Shown: piece after piece, positions 52,382 to 63,047 of the stretch
Layout of the letters: each line of letters begins with the position of its first letter
How positions within the stretch are numbered: the first letter of the stretch is position 1
Assembly (NCBI GenBank): GCA_013420905.1
Contig: JAAXNY010000009.1
Location: 434,001 to 498,000, forward strand
Source of the DNA: Collybia mongolica
Lineage: Eukaryota > Basidiomycota > Agaricomycetes > Agaricales > Clitocybaceae
DNA length: 64,000 nt
Direction: 5' to 3'
Made by a program: the position numbers and the translations under genes
Notes under the pieces: model-generated
The model's database searches: none
What the model was told of the DNA's origin: nothing
Seen by the model: only the letters and a program-made list of their open reading frames with translations

Positions 52382-53284
52382 TGACCATGATTTTGGCTTG
52401 GTTTTTATCATTGAGGGACACTGGCCCGGTACATCTTACTTCCAACTCTTTTAAACTTTCTGCCACATACTGAGTAATCCTATAATACCCTCTTATACAT
52501 GCGATATTGGATTTCTTTTCTACCGGTTGCTTTTAATCAGTTTTTGATAAGAAAGGATAGTTATAAGTGGGCAAACGATGGAACTTGCCAAGACACACTG
52601 TCATCCCCGCAGAGCGTGCTGCGGATGCGATTGTCATGAATTTTATTAGCGCAGCAAAGTCGGAGCGTATAATATTGTTCGACGTATGGCACTACTCTCG
52701 CCATCAATTTGAGAATAAAATTTGCTTTGCCTCCAACAGAAAACGCTCTTGATGCAGCCTTCCGGTTAACAGCGGTACGTATAGCCGGGCGTGAAGGACA
52801 ATTAGTCAGCATCAGTGTCGAAAGCATTGCCAATGATAGATGTTAAGGATAGGCGTCCTCTCGAGGAGGGAACAGAATGATCGAATGGGAAGGCCAATCT
52901 GTTGCAATGATATGGAGCTGGTCGTTAGGCAGACAGATACGTGATGACTGCTCAGTCCTCCACATGTGGCCCATTCCAGAGCAAAGACGCGCAAAGATGG
53001 CCTGGCCTCAGATCGACAAAGAACCGAGTATGTTCGTCCATCGGGAACGCCTTGCAAAATCACTTACTAGGAGGATGAATTGGACAAAGAAACAGAGGAA
53101 AGGGCGTATGGGATCCGAGTGAAAACGTTGGACAAAGCAGGAGGACTTACGTAAGGTGATACTGACTCATGAGCGGAGTTTGAATCCCTCAAGGTATATA
53201 AGGCGGCCGTTTCGCCTGTTGAATTCTACTTTCACCCCCACCTTATAATTCCCACGCTCGGCTCTGCAAAAAAAAAAAATTGTG
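52382..53284. other. Intergenic region
   Basis: Contains the VPS1 3' end and the TBP promoter. No other gene supported. Confidence 0.5.
53195..53202 (+). promoter_or_regulatory. TATA box of the TBP gene
   Basis: TATATAAG 83-90 bp upstream of the TBP start codon, in good context. TBP may bind its own promoter. Confidence 0.65.
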
Positions 53285-54461
53285 ATGTCTTTACTCCCCG
53301 CCCGCCAGGTCACCTTCGGTCGTTCCAATGTTTCCTCGCAACAGCAGCAGCCTTACCAGCCTCAGCAGCAACACCAGTACCAGCCCCAGCATGGCCTGGC
53401 GCTGCCGGGTGGAAATCCATACATGCCCCAACCCGCGTCGTCGGGCCTTGCCTTACCAGGCCCATCCCCTTTGTCCAATTCATTCTCACAACAGGGTCAG
53501 ACGGGCTCGCAGTCACCCACCACGTCGTCTAGTAATGCCGTCGCTGGTCCATCCACACCCGCCCCTCTCACTCTTGAACAACAGCACATCACTGCTGTGG
53601 AGGGCATAGTGCCTACTCTTCAGAATATTGTCGCGACTGTCAACCTTGACTGCCGCCTTGACTTGAAGACCATAGCCCTGCACGCCCGAAACGCCGAGTA
53701 CAATCCCAAGGTTGGTATTTGCTTGTTTTATACTTTGCGAAACATGTCGAATTACTCGATTTGTTCCGCTTAGCGTTTCGCAGCAGTAATCATGCGTATC
53801 CGTGACCCCAAGACCACCGCTCTAATATTCGCCTCGGGCAAGATGGTCGTCACCGGTGCCAAATCGGAAGACGATTCGCGGTTGGCGTCACGCAAATATG
53901 CGCGTATTGTCCAGAAACTAGGATTTGTTGCAAAGTTTTCAGAGTTCAAGATTCAGAACATTGTTGGGAGTTGTGATGTCAAGTTCCCCATTCGTTTGGA
54001 GGGGCTGGCCTACAGTCACGGACAGTTTAGTAGCTATGAACCAGAGGTAAACCATAATCGCATTATATCTAAATCATCATTAACCGTGCCCTGTTTTCAG
54101 CTGTTCCCAGGTCTCATTTATCGCATGATCAAACCCAAAGTCGTGCTTCTCATCTTCGTGTCGGGTAAAATTGTTCTGACTGGTGCCAAGGTGATTATAT
54201 TCCTCTTGTATCACTTTGAAAACATGGCCAAAGTTACGGTTTTCATTCTTTGTGTACGACCTATTGAATGGGCCGTGCGCGGCGGATGTCGTCGTCACGT
54301 ACGGATGACGACACCCAGCGGCTATCCTGAGTTCAGTGGACCCGGTTTGAATCCCATCCGCTGACACTCCTTTTTTCTCTCGCGACACTCAGGTCAGAGA
54401 AGAGATCTATACAGCCTTCAATACGATTTACACCGTATTGTGCGAGTTCCGAAAACCATAA
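53285..54461 (+). CDS. TBP: TATA-binding protein
   Basis: General transcription factor that nucleates TFIID, TFIIIB and SL1-type complexes. The variable N-terminus is Gln/Pro-rich ([14 protein letters not shown]). The conserved saddle has two repeats: [60 protein letters not shown]; then [60 protein letters not shown] and [10 protein letters not shown] at the end. The stop is at 54459-54461. The last intron (54193-54393) is 201 nt, about four times the usual length here, and it carries a GTCGTCA...TGACGAC inverted repeat. The start (ATG at 53285) is favoured over any upstream frame because the ORF extension there has no ATG. Confidence 0.97.
54193..54393 (+). other. Unusually long last intron of the TBP gene
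   Basis: Donor GTGATT, acceptor CGACACTCAG. It interrupts the codons between KIVLTGAK and VREEIYTAF. Neighbouring introns are about 50-60 nt. It contains a 7-bp inverted repeat GTCGTCA/TGACGAC. Confidence 0.7.
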
Positions 54462-55501
54462 GCTTTTTGAAGCTTTCTACTTGCACACCATGTATCCCGT
54501 CACACCACGACCCGCAACCTCTTTGCCCTTTATCGATGCGCGCTTCGCTCATATTGGTTCCGATTGTTCGCTCGGACGCGAAATCTTTTGTCTTGCGCGG
54601 CTTCGATGAAGGGGCATGGCAAGGGTTTGGGAGGGGACACAGAAACATCTAAAATTACATATTACCCACGTAAAGGAAGAGCATGGAACGTAGTGCACGT
54701 CCCTTTTCCGTCTTATCAAAACATCACCATAATCTTAAATACCTTTGTATCCTGTATCCATTCATACACTCAATTCCCACATAACACACATTCAATCAAC
54801 CATACAGACATTTTTCGATATACAATATACATGTTTTGTCACCACTGATTTTTCGATAGCAACATGGTGAGTTAGATTAGATCGTACACTCAAAGGAACA
54901 AGGAACATAAGGTTAGATTCCGTCCCAATCAATGACTTGTGAGAAATTACTTTATAGGTCTTGCATTTGCTTCATTGTTATGTGATCCGGCAGTGATAAA
55001 TCTGTAAGGGACAACCACAGCTATTTACGCAATGTAAACAACATCGGGGATCCGAAGGGTAATTCCTTACCGGGTTATTGAACAAAGATCGAACAGTCGA
55101 GGTGAAAAAGATTGAAATCTCCGACTACATAGGCCTGCGAACAACAGCCAATCCGCAGCCGATGCCAAGGGAGGAAAACGGTCCGCCAATATCCTAGCAA
55201 TTCACGTACATCAAAGAAATCGAATCAAACAATACAACTTCAGAGGTAAAAATTAAGAGCCGGGACCGCTGTCCTGTGTACTCGTACGTACAATTAATTT
55301 GACGGTGATACTGCGTGCTTGCCTCGTGTGTGCTATCGGAACAAAAGTATATAGTCGAGGGGAACAATGCAACATGTGTGACAACACGTGTGGCTCGCTC
55401 TGGATTCAAAAACGCCAAACCTTGACTCTCTCCATCGATATCTATTCTCCAAACTCCCTTCTGCTCACTTCCCATCCCTCGGCCAACAAGCTCAGAAATT
55501 A
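54462..55501. other. Intergenic region
   Basis: AT-rich spacer. No gene supported. Confidence 0.5.
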
Positions 55502-56959
55502 ATGGCTCACCACTCTAATGGCTCGGGTTCTGGTTTTTCCTTCTCTCAAATAACACGCCACGAAGAGTTCCATATCAATGGGGGTGATCTATTTTTCCTT
55601 GTAAGCTACCACACACTGGAAGTTTTATGAGATTAACCCCTACTGAATCAGGTCGAGCATGTACAATTCCGTGTACACCGTTACTTTTTCGAACGTGAAT
55701 CTGTTGTATTTCGAAAACAACTAATGACACCTGCTTCGCCTGGGGCCTCCCGTCAAGGTACCACGGAGAGTTCTGCTATCATCCTCGAAGATGTCCGCAG
55801 CAGTGACTTCGCTAAGTTCCTCTGGGTCTTCTATAACCCGTGAGTTGACTTTTCTCTCTTGATCTCTAACCAGACACCGAATCATTTTTCAGCAAATATT
55901 CTCTGTACCATACTTCGATAGATGATTGGACGATCATTCTGGACCTGGCACATCGCTGGGAATTCCCGGAGGTCAAAAACCTTGTTGTTCGAGAACTGGA
56001 AAAACTCGAATTCCCGGACGTCACACGGGTATCAGTCTATCATAAATATCAAGTCGATAAGAATCTCCTTATCCCTCGGTATGCGGCGCTATGCGAGCGG
56101 GAAGAACCATTGTCTCTTCGAGAAGGCATGCTATTAGGCATGGAAACGACACTTAACATCGCTCGGGCACGAGAATATGCTAGGGCCAATCGTACGGCAA
56201 GTGGGGCACGCAGTCCCAGTATAGCAGGACTTCAGCGCGATGAGATGCGGAACCTTGTTCGCGAGATGTTCGACGTAAAGCCTCTTGACGGCGCTGGGGA
56301 TCCGGATGAGAGCACGTCGACTCCTTCAGGTGGATTGGTGACCGTTTATTATCTCAAACGTTTACAAGATTGTGCTCAATTTCAGATTATAGGCGCAGAC
56401 CCAGTCACCACCCCAGCAACGAACGGAATCGCCCCAAGAGAAAACAACGAAACCACCCGCGAAGGCAACCACGAAACCGCCAGTGGGCAAGCCGGAAATG
56501 GTGCAGCTCAACCTGCCGCCAACGGGAGAACAACAGAAGAAACAGAAGGCAGCGAAATACAAAAAACCAGCGGGGCAACAGGGGGCGCCAACGCCAACGG
56601 AAACGACCCCCTCGAACCAGCTACCTCCCCACGAAGCGGCCGCGGTGGCAGCATCGGTCCAAAACGCGGAAACGGTCGCAGAACATAAACCGCTTGGAGC
56701 CACATGTGAGGTGAAGGTTGTCAAGGAGGCGGGAGGCAAGGAGGTGAATGGTAAACCAGAGCAGGGATCTGGGAGTGTCGAGAACACGACCACCACCTCT
56801 AAACCGGTTTTAGTAGATACTAGTGCGAGTGGAGTTGCCAACGCGGAGGCTAAGGTTGTTGGGGAGGCAGGTAACATAGGTACAACGATCGTGGATCCTC
56901 TCAGAAACTCGGATGTGGTTGGAGCTGCCCAAGATTCGAGTAGAGTTCCGCTTTTGTAA
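55502..56959 (+). CDS. BTB/POZ-domain protein
   Basis: The N-terminus shows the BTB pattern: HEEFHINGGDLFFL joined to VEHVQFRVHRYFFERESVVF, ILEDVRSSDFAKFLWVFYNP and LDLAHRWEFPEVKNLVVREL with EKLEFPD. This is typical of the large mushroom BTB family, whose members often act as protein-interaction or Cul3 adaptor modules. The region after about residue 230 depends on a splice near 56343. A GTGACC donor with an ATTATAG acceptor gives a Lys/Pro/Ala-rich tail (GKPEMVQLNLPPTGEQQKKQ) ending at 56959. Without it another frame ends at 56688. I prefer the first. Function unknown beyond the domain. Confidence 0.75.
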
Positions 56960-57319
56960 TTTTGACTATTAAAAGCTTCACTAGCCTCTGATGCACTCGT
57001 AAGGGTTACTTATGCCAGCTGTGTATTTCAATTGATACAAAGAAACGGGTTTTCTCAATCATACCTCGTCCCGTTCCATCCATTGTTCTTAGGGTGCTTG
57101 GGATATAGGGTCAATCCGAATATTTAAGTATCAGCTGATAAGGTTTACGCCTTTCGAATAAAAGTATATGCACAATCGGAAACGCTTGGGAACCCTATGA
57201 AAAAAGACTAGTTCGTAGTGTACAACGCGTCGCACCCAGTCCCGCTATACGAATTAGAACAGTGGTATCGTGTACAGAATACCCATACTATATATGTGAT
57301 TAATTAGTTAGGACATTGC
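56960..57319. other. Convergent intergenic region
   Basis: AT-rich 3'-to-3' spacer, no gene. Confidence 0.5.
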
Positions 57320-57778
57320 TCAGCACTCGGGAGTCAGGGAGGTAATAGTTTCAATCCAGGTGACTTCTACGTGTCCAGTTCTTGCCTCACTGTCGAAGGA
57401 CTGGGTTATCATTGATATGCAATTACAAAATTCAAACATACCCTTCTCCATATCTCTTCTCTCCCAATCGCTCATCTCATCACCTGGCTTTTTACGACCT
57501 AGTATGACCTCCTTCCACCTAATGATATCCTTGACGTCTGTCTCTGCAGGTTGCTGCTGAGGCCGCGCTAAATGCTTCATTCTCTCAAACTCCTCTGTTG
57601 AGAAAGGTTTGTCCGATTGCAGGTGTTCCGATATTGATTCTAAAATGGAAATCTGTGCTTTTACGCGCGCGCGGTCGTCACTGAATGTCCTCCTCTGGCT
57701 CACGAGATGTATTGATATGGACGTGATCGCAATCGAGTAAAGAGCATGAGGGAGGTAGGAACTTGCAAACCGCGACAT
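57320..57778 (-). CDS. Small conserved basidiomycete protein with N-terminal membrane or presequence segment
   Basis: A single exon of 152 codons. Residues ~8-27 (YLPHALYSIAITSISIHLVS) form a hydrophobic segment followed by basic residues. Next comes an amphipathic, probably coiled-coil part (ARVKAQISILESISEHLQSD, EEFERMKHLARP). The C-terminal half contains RWKEVILGRKKPGDEMSDWE. Length and pattern suggest a small membrane-anchored, perhaps mitochondrial, protein of a family I have seen only as hypothetical. No function is proposed. No intron is needed, unlike most neighbours. Confidence 0.6.
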   Translation of the reverse strand: MSRFASSYLPHALYSIAITSISIHLVSQRRTFSDDRARVKAQISILESISEHLQSDKPFSTEEFERMKHLARPQQQPAETDVKDIIRWKEVILGRKKPGDEMSDWERRDMEKGMFEFCNCISMITQSFDSEARTGHVEVTWIETITSLTPEC

Positions 57779-58166
57779 TGCGGTAAGTCACGACCCAAAG
57801 CAGGTGGTTGTCTGGAATGTGTGAACTTTTTTTTGTTTAGGCCTGTTGTACTGCTCTTGTCCGTCGACATTTCGCAGCGCCTGTCGAAGTGACATATAAT
57901 GGACAATCACCATGGTTAAACAACTCGCAGAATTCGACCTGTAGCTACCAATGAATTTTGACTGCCAAGTAGATATTACTAGTACTCGCTCCATTACCTG
58001 ATTGCCATGGAAACAAGTGGAATTGTTTCGGGATCAGACGACATTGGGCTCCTATATACCATCTTTGTACAAGGGGCTTCACTTGTACGTGAAACCCCAC
58101 TCAGAAGCGTAGCGGCCCTGAAGTGAAAGTCATTGGAGGTTGATTACTACTTTGTTGTGTACCAGC

Positions 58167-58220
58167 CGCAGTGCTATAATACATACAAGCTTATGGCCCG
58201 TGGCTACGCCACGGCACTGC
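58167..58220. repeat. Nested inverted repeat
   Basis: Outer arms GCAGTGC and GCACTGC enclose a perfect 7-bp palindrome CCGTGGC-TAC-GCCACGG (58198-58214). Possibly a small element end or a structured site; no function assigned. Confidence 0.5.
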
Positions 58221-58981
58221 TACACTCACCCATGGCTCCACCACGTAACCTTCAGCTTGTACATATAGGTTAATTTGTTAAGGGTCGTCTACACAAGGAT
58301 TGATTTGCTCACCACTGGTACCCAGTGTAGACCTAGTAGGCAATTAAAGGCGGCGAGGTCACTGAGGTGAGCCCAAGATGACAGGTCACGACCTGTATCA
58401 AATGATTTGAGTGATGAGTATCAATACGAAGGAGAAAATGAATTTGATGCAAGCCCTAACCAATCAATGACCATCAACCCAAAAGGAACATAGATAGACC
58501 TAAGGGACAGTTCTGAGGTGATATACCAAAACAGGAAAACACTTAGGGGTGTTGATGTTTCCCAGCAGACGACGGAGTTTTAGAGACTTAACGAGTACAA
58601 CGCATCCCAAGTGCGCTGGGAGTCTTCGTAATAACACAGGAACCGTTGCATCATGAATGTCGGCTATTGCAGCCTCCGATCGATGATCCTCGATGAGGGA
58701 GAGCACAAGCGGACTCGCTTAATTTATAAGTATATGTCACTGCCGTAGAGTCGAATTCGTTTCGCTGAACATGTGTGACCTGCCGCTAGGAATTTGCTCG
58801 AGAAGACCCTAGGATTCGTAGGTGATGCCGGGTAAGATTTTCGGGCTTAAAACTCGTGAGATGTATGAGAGGAAATTATTGGGAAGGGCAGTGTGCTGCG
58901 CTATGGGATGAGTGGATTGTGCCTATTTGCAGGATGACTTCCTTCCGGCATGACCTTGAAACATCGAGCATTGGACTCGAC

Positions 58982-59021
58982 GTCCATTACGAATAAAATA
59001 AGTCCATTACAAATAAAATAA
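58982..59021. repeat. Two tandem 20-bp units
   Basis: GTCCATTACGAATAAAATAA is followed directly by GTCCATTACAAATAAAATAA, one mismatch. Confidence 0.85.
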
Positions 59022-59798
59022 GTGAAGCTGGAGAAAAGCTCAGGCCCGACGCCCGAGAGCTGACCCAGGATCATTGCCAGGTTCAAGTGGTGTGACAATG
59101 AACGGGCGATAGTTCTATACTTTCCACACACCATGTAACGTTTGTCTTGATAGATTCAGGTTCCGGCTTGGACTAACGTTGGTAATCGGGGGGTGGGTGA
59201 ATATCGAGCCATTCATAGACAGGTTTTGACTCTAAGAGTACGGCCTGAAACTGGAGAAGGCAGATAAACAGCTCTTGGACATTGGCGGTATATCCACGAA
59301 GAAATCCCCTGTTATCCAAACGTTCAAATTTTAAAATCAAGAAAAATATTGGCCTGGATGGAGATGGATCTCTTTGGAATTCGGAATTTGATGAATGATG
59401 ATATCACGGTTAACCAGCGCTCGTGAACCGGCTCTGACAAACTCCGCCCGAGCCCATAGAAATTATCAGCCACTTCGCACTCTTGACAGTCATCACCTTT
59501 TTAACGTGCAAAGTGTTTCAATCTCGCTGGGGCATCGCAAGCCGCAAGATTTATACGAATGGCCGGTACCACGGTAATACCAGGTTTGCCGTCCACACAG
59601 AGTCATATATTTCATGCCAAGCCAAGCATTTCCATCAATCATTTTCGTTCGAATTCTTCTTCCTTGCTGGTACGCAGGGAAGGCAACCATCTAGGTTACC
59701 CGTCGTAACACAACCGCATGATTTGCGACTGCCACATCACTGGTTTCAAGATGAAAATCGAGGCCTTTTTCGGAGACCATCCGTAAACTAGCGTACCC

Positions 59799-59807
59799 TA
59801 TATATAT
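59799..59807 (+). promoter_or_regulatory. TATA-like element upstream of the secreted-protein gene
   Basis: TATATATAT lies 22 bp before an in-frame ATG at 59821 and about 180 bp before the ATG at 59986. Its position argues that the start is 59986, because 59821 would be at or before the transcription start. Confidence 0.45.
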
Positions 59808-59985
59808 TTGTGAACTCGACATGGTGGGATTCCATTTCTCACCGAGTTCCCTTCAGTGGACGACTGGTTGTTTAGTTTTGGCTCATCCTGTCCCTTCTTT
59901 TCGTTCTTTTCGTTCTCATTCACTTGACCATTTATTCTCGGCCCCGGCAGGTCTAGTATTCACTATTTTTTCCACACTCCCGACT

Positions 59986-62677
59986 ATGATTTATTCAACC
60001 ATACTTCTCGTTTCGCTTGCCACTGCTGTGAAAGCTGTCAACGATTGGAGACAACCTTGTCTGACTGGCATTTGTTCATATGGTACGTCGAACTGATTCA
60101 TGATCCCGATTGATGAGACTATTAAATCTATGTGACAAATATAGACCTTCCTTCCTCAGCTGGATCTTCGTCCGGAACCTTGAAAATTGTCAGTTGGACT
60201 TATCGTACACTAAATATACTAGACGCTGACAGAATGAACAGTGGGGGTCGAAAGACGCTATATCCGATATTACAACTGCTGCTGGATGGGAGATTTTGGG
60301 CTGTGACCAGGACAAACTTGAACAAGATATCCGTCTTGTTTGTACAAGCGACGATCCCAATGCTGCTGGGTGTGCTCACCTTTACGAAAGCACAGGAGCC
60401 GAAGGAAAAATAGTACGATTGCCAGAAGCTGTAAGCTCTGCCAAACAAATCTCTTGAACATTATCTTATGTGGTTTGACCAGTGTGGAAAAAATGCTTTC
60501 GCTCGTGTTTCCAAGGCTTGGGTGCCAACAGACCAGTCTATTCCTGCTGCTTTAGAGAGGCGCCTTATTCGTCGAGACGGAATGCAGCGTCAGGTCAAGG
60601 CACTTCGTCTTGACACAAATTTTGCCGCTGTGGACCCATCAAGGTACAACATCTTATTTTCTTCAAGGGCATCTCCTGACTCTCGACCAGAGTCGGAGCA
60701 GTAAATTTTGCCATCAAAGCCGCTACTGTTCCTGGGGCCAACGGGGAAATCGATACTTCCACAGTCGGATCCCAACGACGCAGCCGCATATATGGTAAAC
60801 GGGGACTTTTTGATTTCGTTGGTGACGCTATCGACGGTAACCCCCTTTACCTCAGTCAATGTATTTATACTCATGATTTTATCAGCCATTTCTGGGCTCA
60901 ATGATTTTAACATTGATGAATCAAAGACTCTTGACCCAATTGACGTTAACAAGAAGTTCAATCTTCTCAACCAGGAGATATCATGCCCTCCCTTTTCCGC
61001 ATCTCTCAACATTGATGTGAATACTAAGACACATGCTCTTGCAACCATTGGGGTCGCTGCGAGTGGTACCATTGTCCCTCCTAAGGTGGACGATTTTGCC
61101 CTCATATCGAGTATGTTATAGCCGTCTTGTACGATGTCTTTTTACGGCAGGGTTGATCACACTATCAGGTTTGACCGCGGATATCAATGACAGCGTTGAC
61201 CTGGCCGGAACCGTTTCGGTAAGCCCATCTTGATTGATGTACACCCTTTTCTGAGAATTATTGAATATGAGGGAACACTTGATTCTGGGAAAATTAAAAT
61301 ATTTGAAATTGGTATCCCCGGCCTTGATTTTCCAGGGTGTGTTATCGCCATCCTTCATGTATCTTCTGGTTTAAATTCACAAATCCTTCCCCTTGTACTA
61401 AACGCAGAATCCTAACAATTGGACCAACATTCGAAGTAAACGCGCAAGCAGTCGCAAGCCTTGATCTTGATGTCGGCCTCACAGTCGGCCTGAATTACAA
61501 GGTCGACAAGGCTGAACTCATCTTCCCCCCAAGTAGCAAGAAAGCCAAGGCCGCTGGAGGGTCATTCAAAGTCGGGGATACACGTACGCGTTCCTTACCA
61601 TTTGGGTTTCTTGCTTGACTTGGTTCTCTAGCACTCAAACTCTCAGTTAGCCCCTCCGTGAAAGCGACCGGCACGGTTGAAGCACATCTCATCCCCAGCC
61701 TCAACCTGAAGCTCTCTGCGTTGGGTGATATCGTCAATGCTGGAATTTTCCTTGAGCTGGATACATCGGCAGACATGAAATTATCGTTGGAGGCCCAAGC
61801 ACAAGGCACGCTGAACCTCCCCAGAGCAAATATGCCTGCGATAGAGGGGGGAGACCACCTTGCGGAAGTAGCACCTGCGCCCGTCCTCGTCGCTGTTACT
61901 ACGGAAAACCCGATGCACATCCTGCCTACACAACCTATGCACCTGGCTCAACAGATGCCTTCTCCGCCGGTAAAGATGTCGATGGGTCACAATGATAATC
62001 AGGAACATCAGGGCTCTACTGTAAAGGTTTCCGCGATGCCACGGAAAGCTACATCAACCGGAATGACAACCAACAAACATACCACGACAGTTATCTCCGT
62101 TGGTGCCCATGCTATGGAGTCTGCATTTGCTACCAAGATGGGCGATGCAACGAAGTCGGTCCAAAACTCAGGTGCTATGGTGAAAACAGGCTCAGCCACT
62201 GCTACCAACTCTGCTACCCTACCCCAGGCGACCGATGGCAAGGGTGGTGTCGTCGCTACCAAAGATATTAATGGAAGCTTCGGAGGCTGTATCGAAATTG
62301 GGGCTGGATTAGATGTCAATGCTGGCGCTGACGCAGACTTCTTTGGGATTTTCAATCCTAGTACGAAGGTGAACCTGTTTACCAAAAAGTTTCAAATATT
62401 CAAAGTTCGTCTCTTCACTCTTTCTTGCATTGATATACCAACAGATAAACCCAGAAATGCTTCGGCGGTAATGCAAAGAGGTCGTTCCCAAGGTTCCCCC
62501 GTCTCGCACGTTCAACGCGATTGGAGGCACGCGAGCTTGCGTGTCCTGCAGCGGGCGTCGGTGTGGCAACCTCCATAGTAGATGAGCTTATCAAGGCTGC
62601 TTCGTGAGTGCTTGGTAAAATGGTATATTCGAACGGCCTATTGACGACTAAACACCTACAGTATCGCCACCCTTTAG
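59986..62677 (+). CDS. Secreted protein of an uncharacterised mushroom family
   Basis: Signal peptide MIYSTILLVSLATAVKA. The body reads DLPSSAGSSSGTLKI, WGSKDAISDITTAAGWEILG, DDPNAAGCAHLYESTGAEGK, VVGAVNFAI-type blocks, LTADINDSVDLAGTVS, GTLDSGKIKIFEIGIPGLDF, ILTIGPTFEVNAQAVASLDL, KLSVSPSVKATGTVEAHLIP, LNLKLSALGDIVNAGIFLEL, IEIGAGLDVNAGADADFFGI and FNPSTKVNLFTKKFQIFK. A last short exon ends SIATL (stop 62675-62677). Many introns. I know this pattern from several Agaricomycete secreted proteins annotated only with a DUF. Glycan binding is a guess. The segment 61840-62270 is odd: it is open in one frame, but a one-base change in a six-G run plus a 42-nt intron would give a Cys-rich reading instead. 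Confidence 0.6.
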
Positions 62678-63047
62678 TCCTGCAAGTGAGCATAAGCATG
62701 AGTATTAACTGGGTTTAAATGTGTTTCAAATTTAATAGTATGGAGTCGTCAGTATAGGATTATATCTGGTGAATTGATTGAATAAACACCGTTCCTTGCA
62801 GTTATGAGGGCCCTGCTCCCCTCCAAGTCGTGGTGGAGCTGATCTTACATGCGTGACCCTCATCGGCAACCACGGACCGCTATCCCGTCCTTGAAGGATG
62901 TCAGCCATTTACATAAACTTCGCACTTCCCCTACTTCCTTCACTTATTTTTCTCTCTCATTCGACGCTGGCTGGATCCTCGTCATTTTTTTCCATACCCT
63001 GATTCACTTTCATTTATTCTATTCACTATATCCTCTTTCTTCAAGGA
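62678..63047. other. Intergenic region
   Basis: Promoter region of the GH5 gene with pyrimidine-rich sequence just upstream of its ATG. No gene. Confidence 0.5.

Larger units (their letters stand above)
57779..59985. other. Large intergenic region
   Basis: About 2.2 kb. It holds nested inverted repeats around 58165-58220, a 20-bp direct repeat at 58982-59021 and no supported gene. Confidence 0.5.

Noticed and set aside
54340..54370. TTTGAATCCCATCCGCTGACA resembling a tRNA 3' end in the TBP intron
   Set aside because: The T-stem does not pair and no 5' acceptor strand was found.
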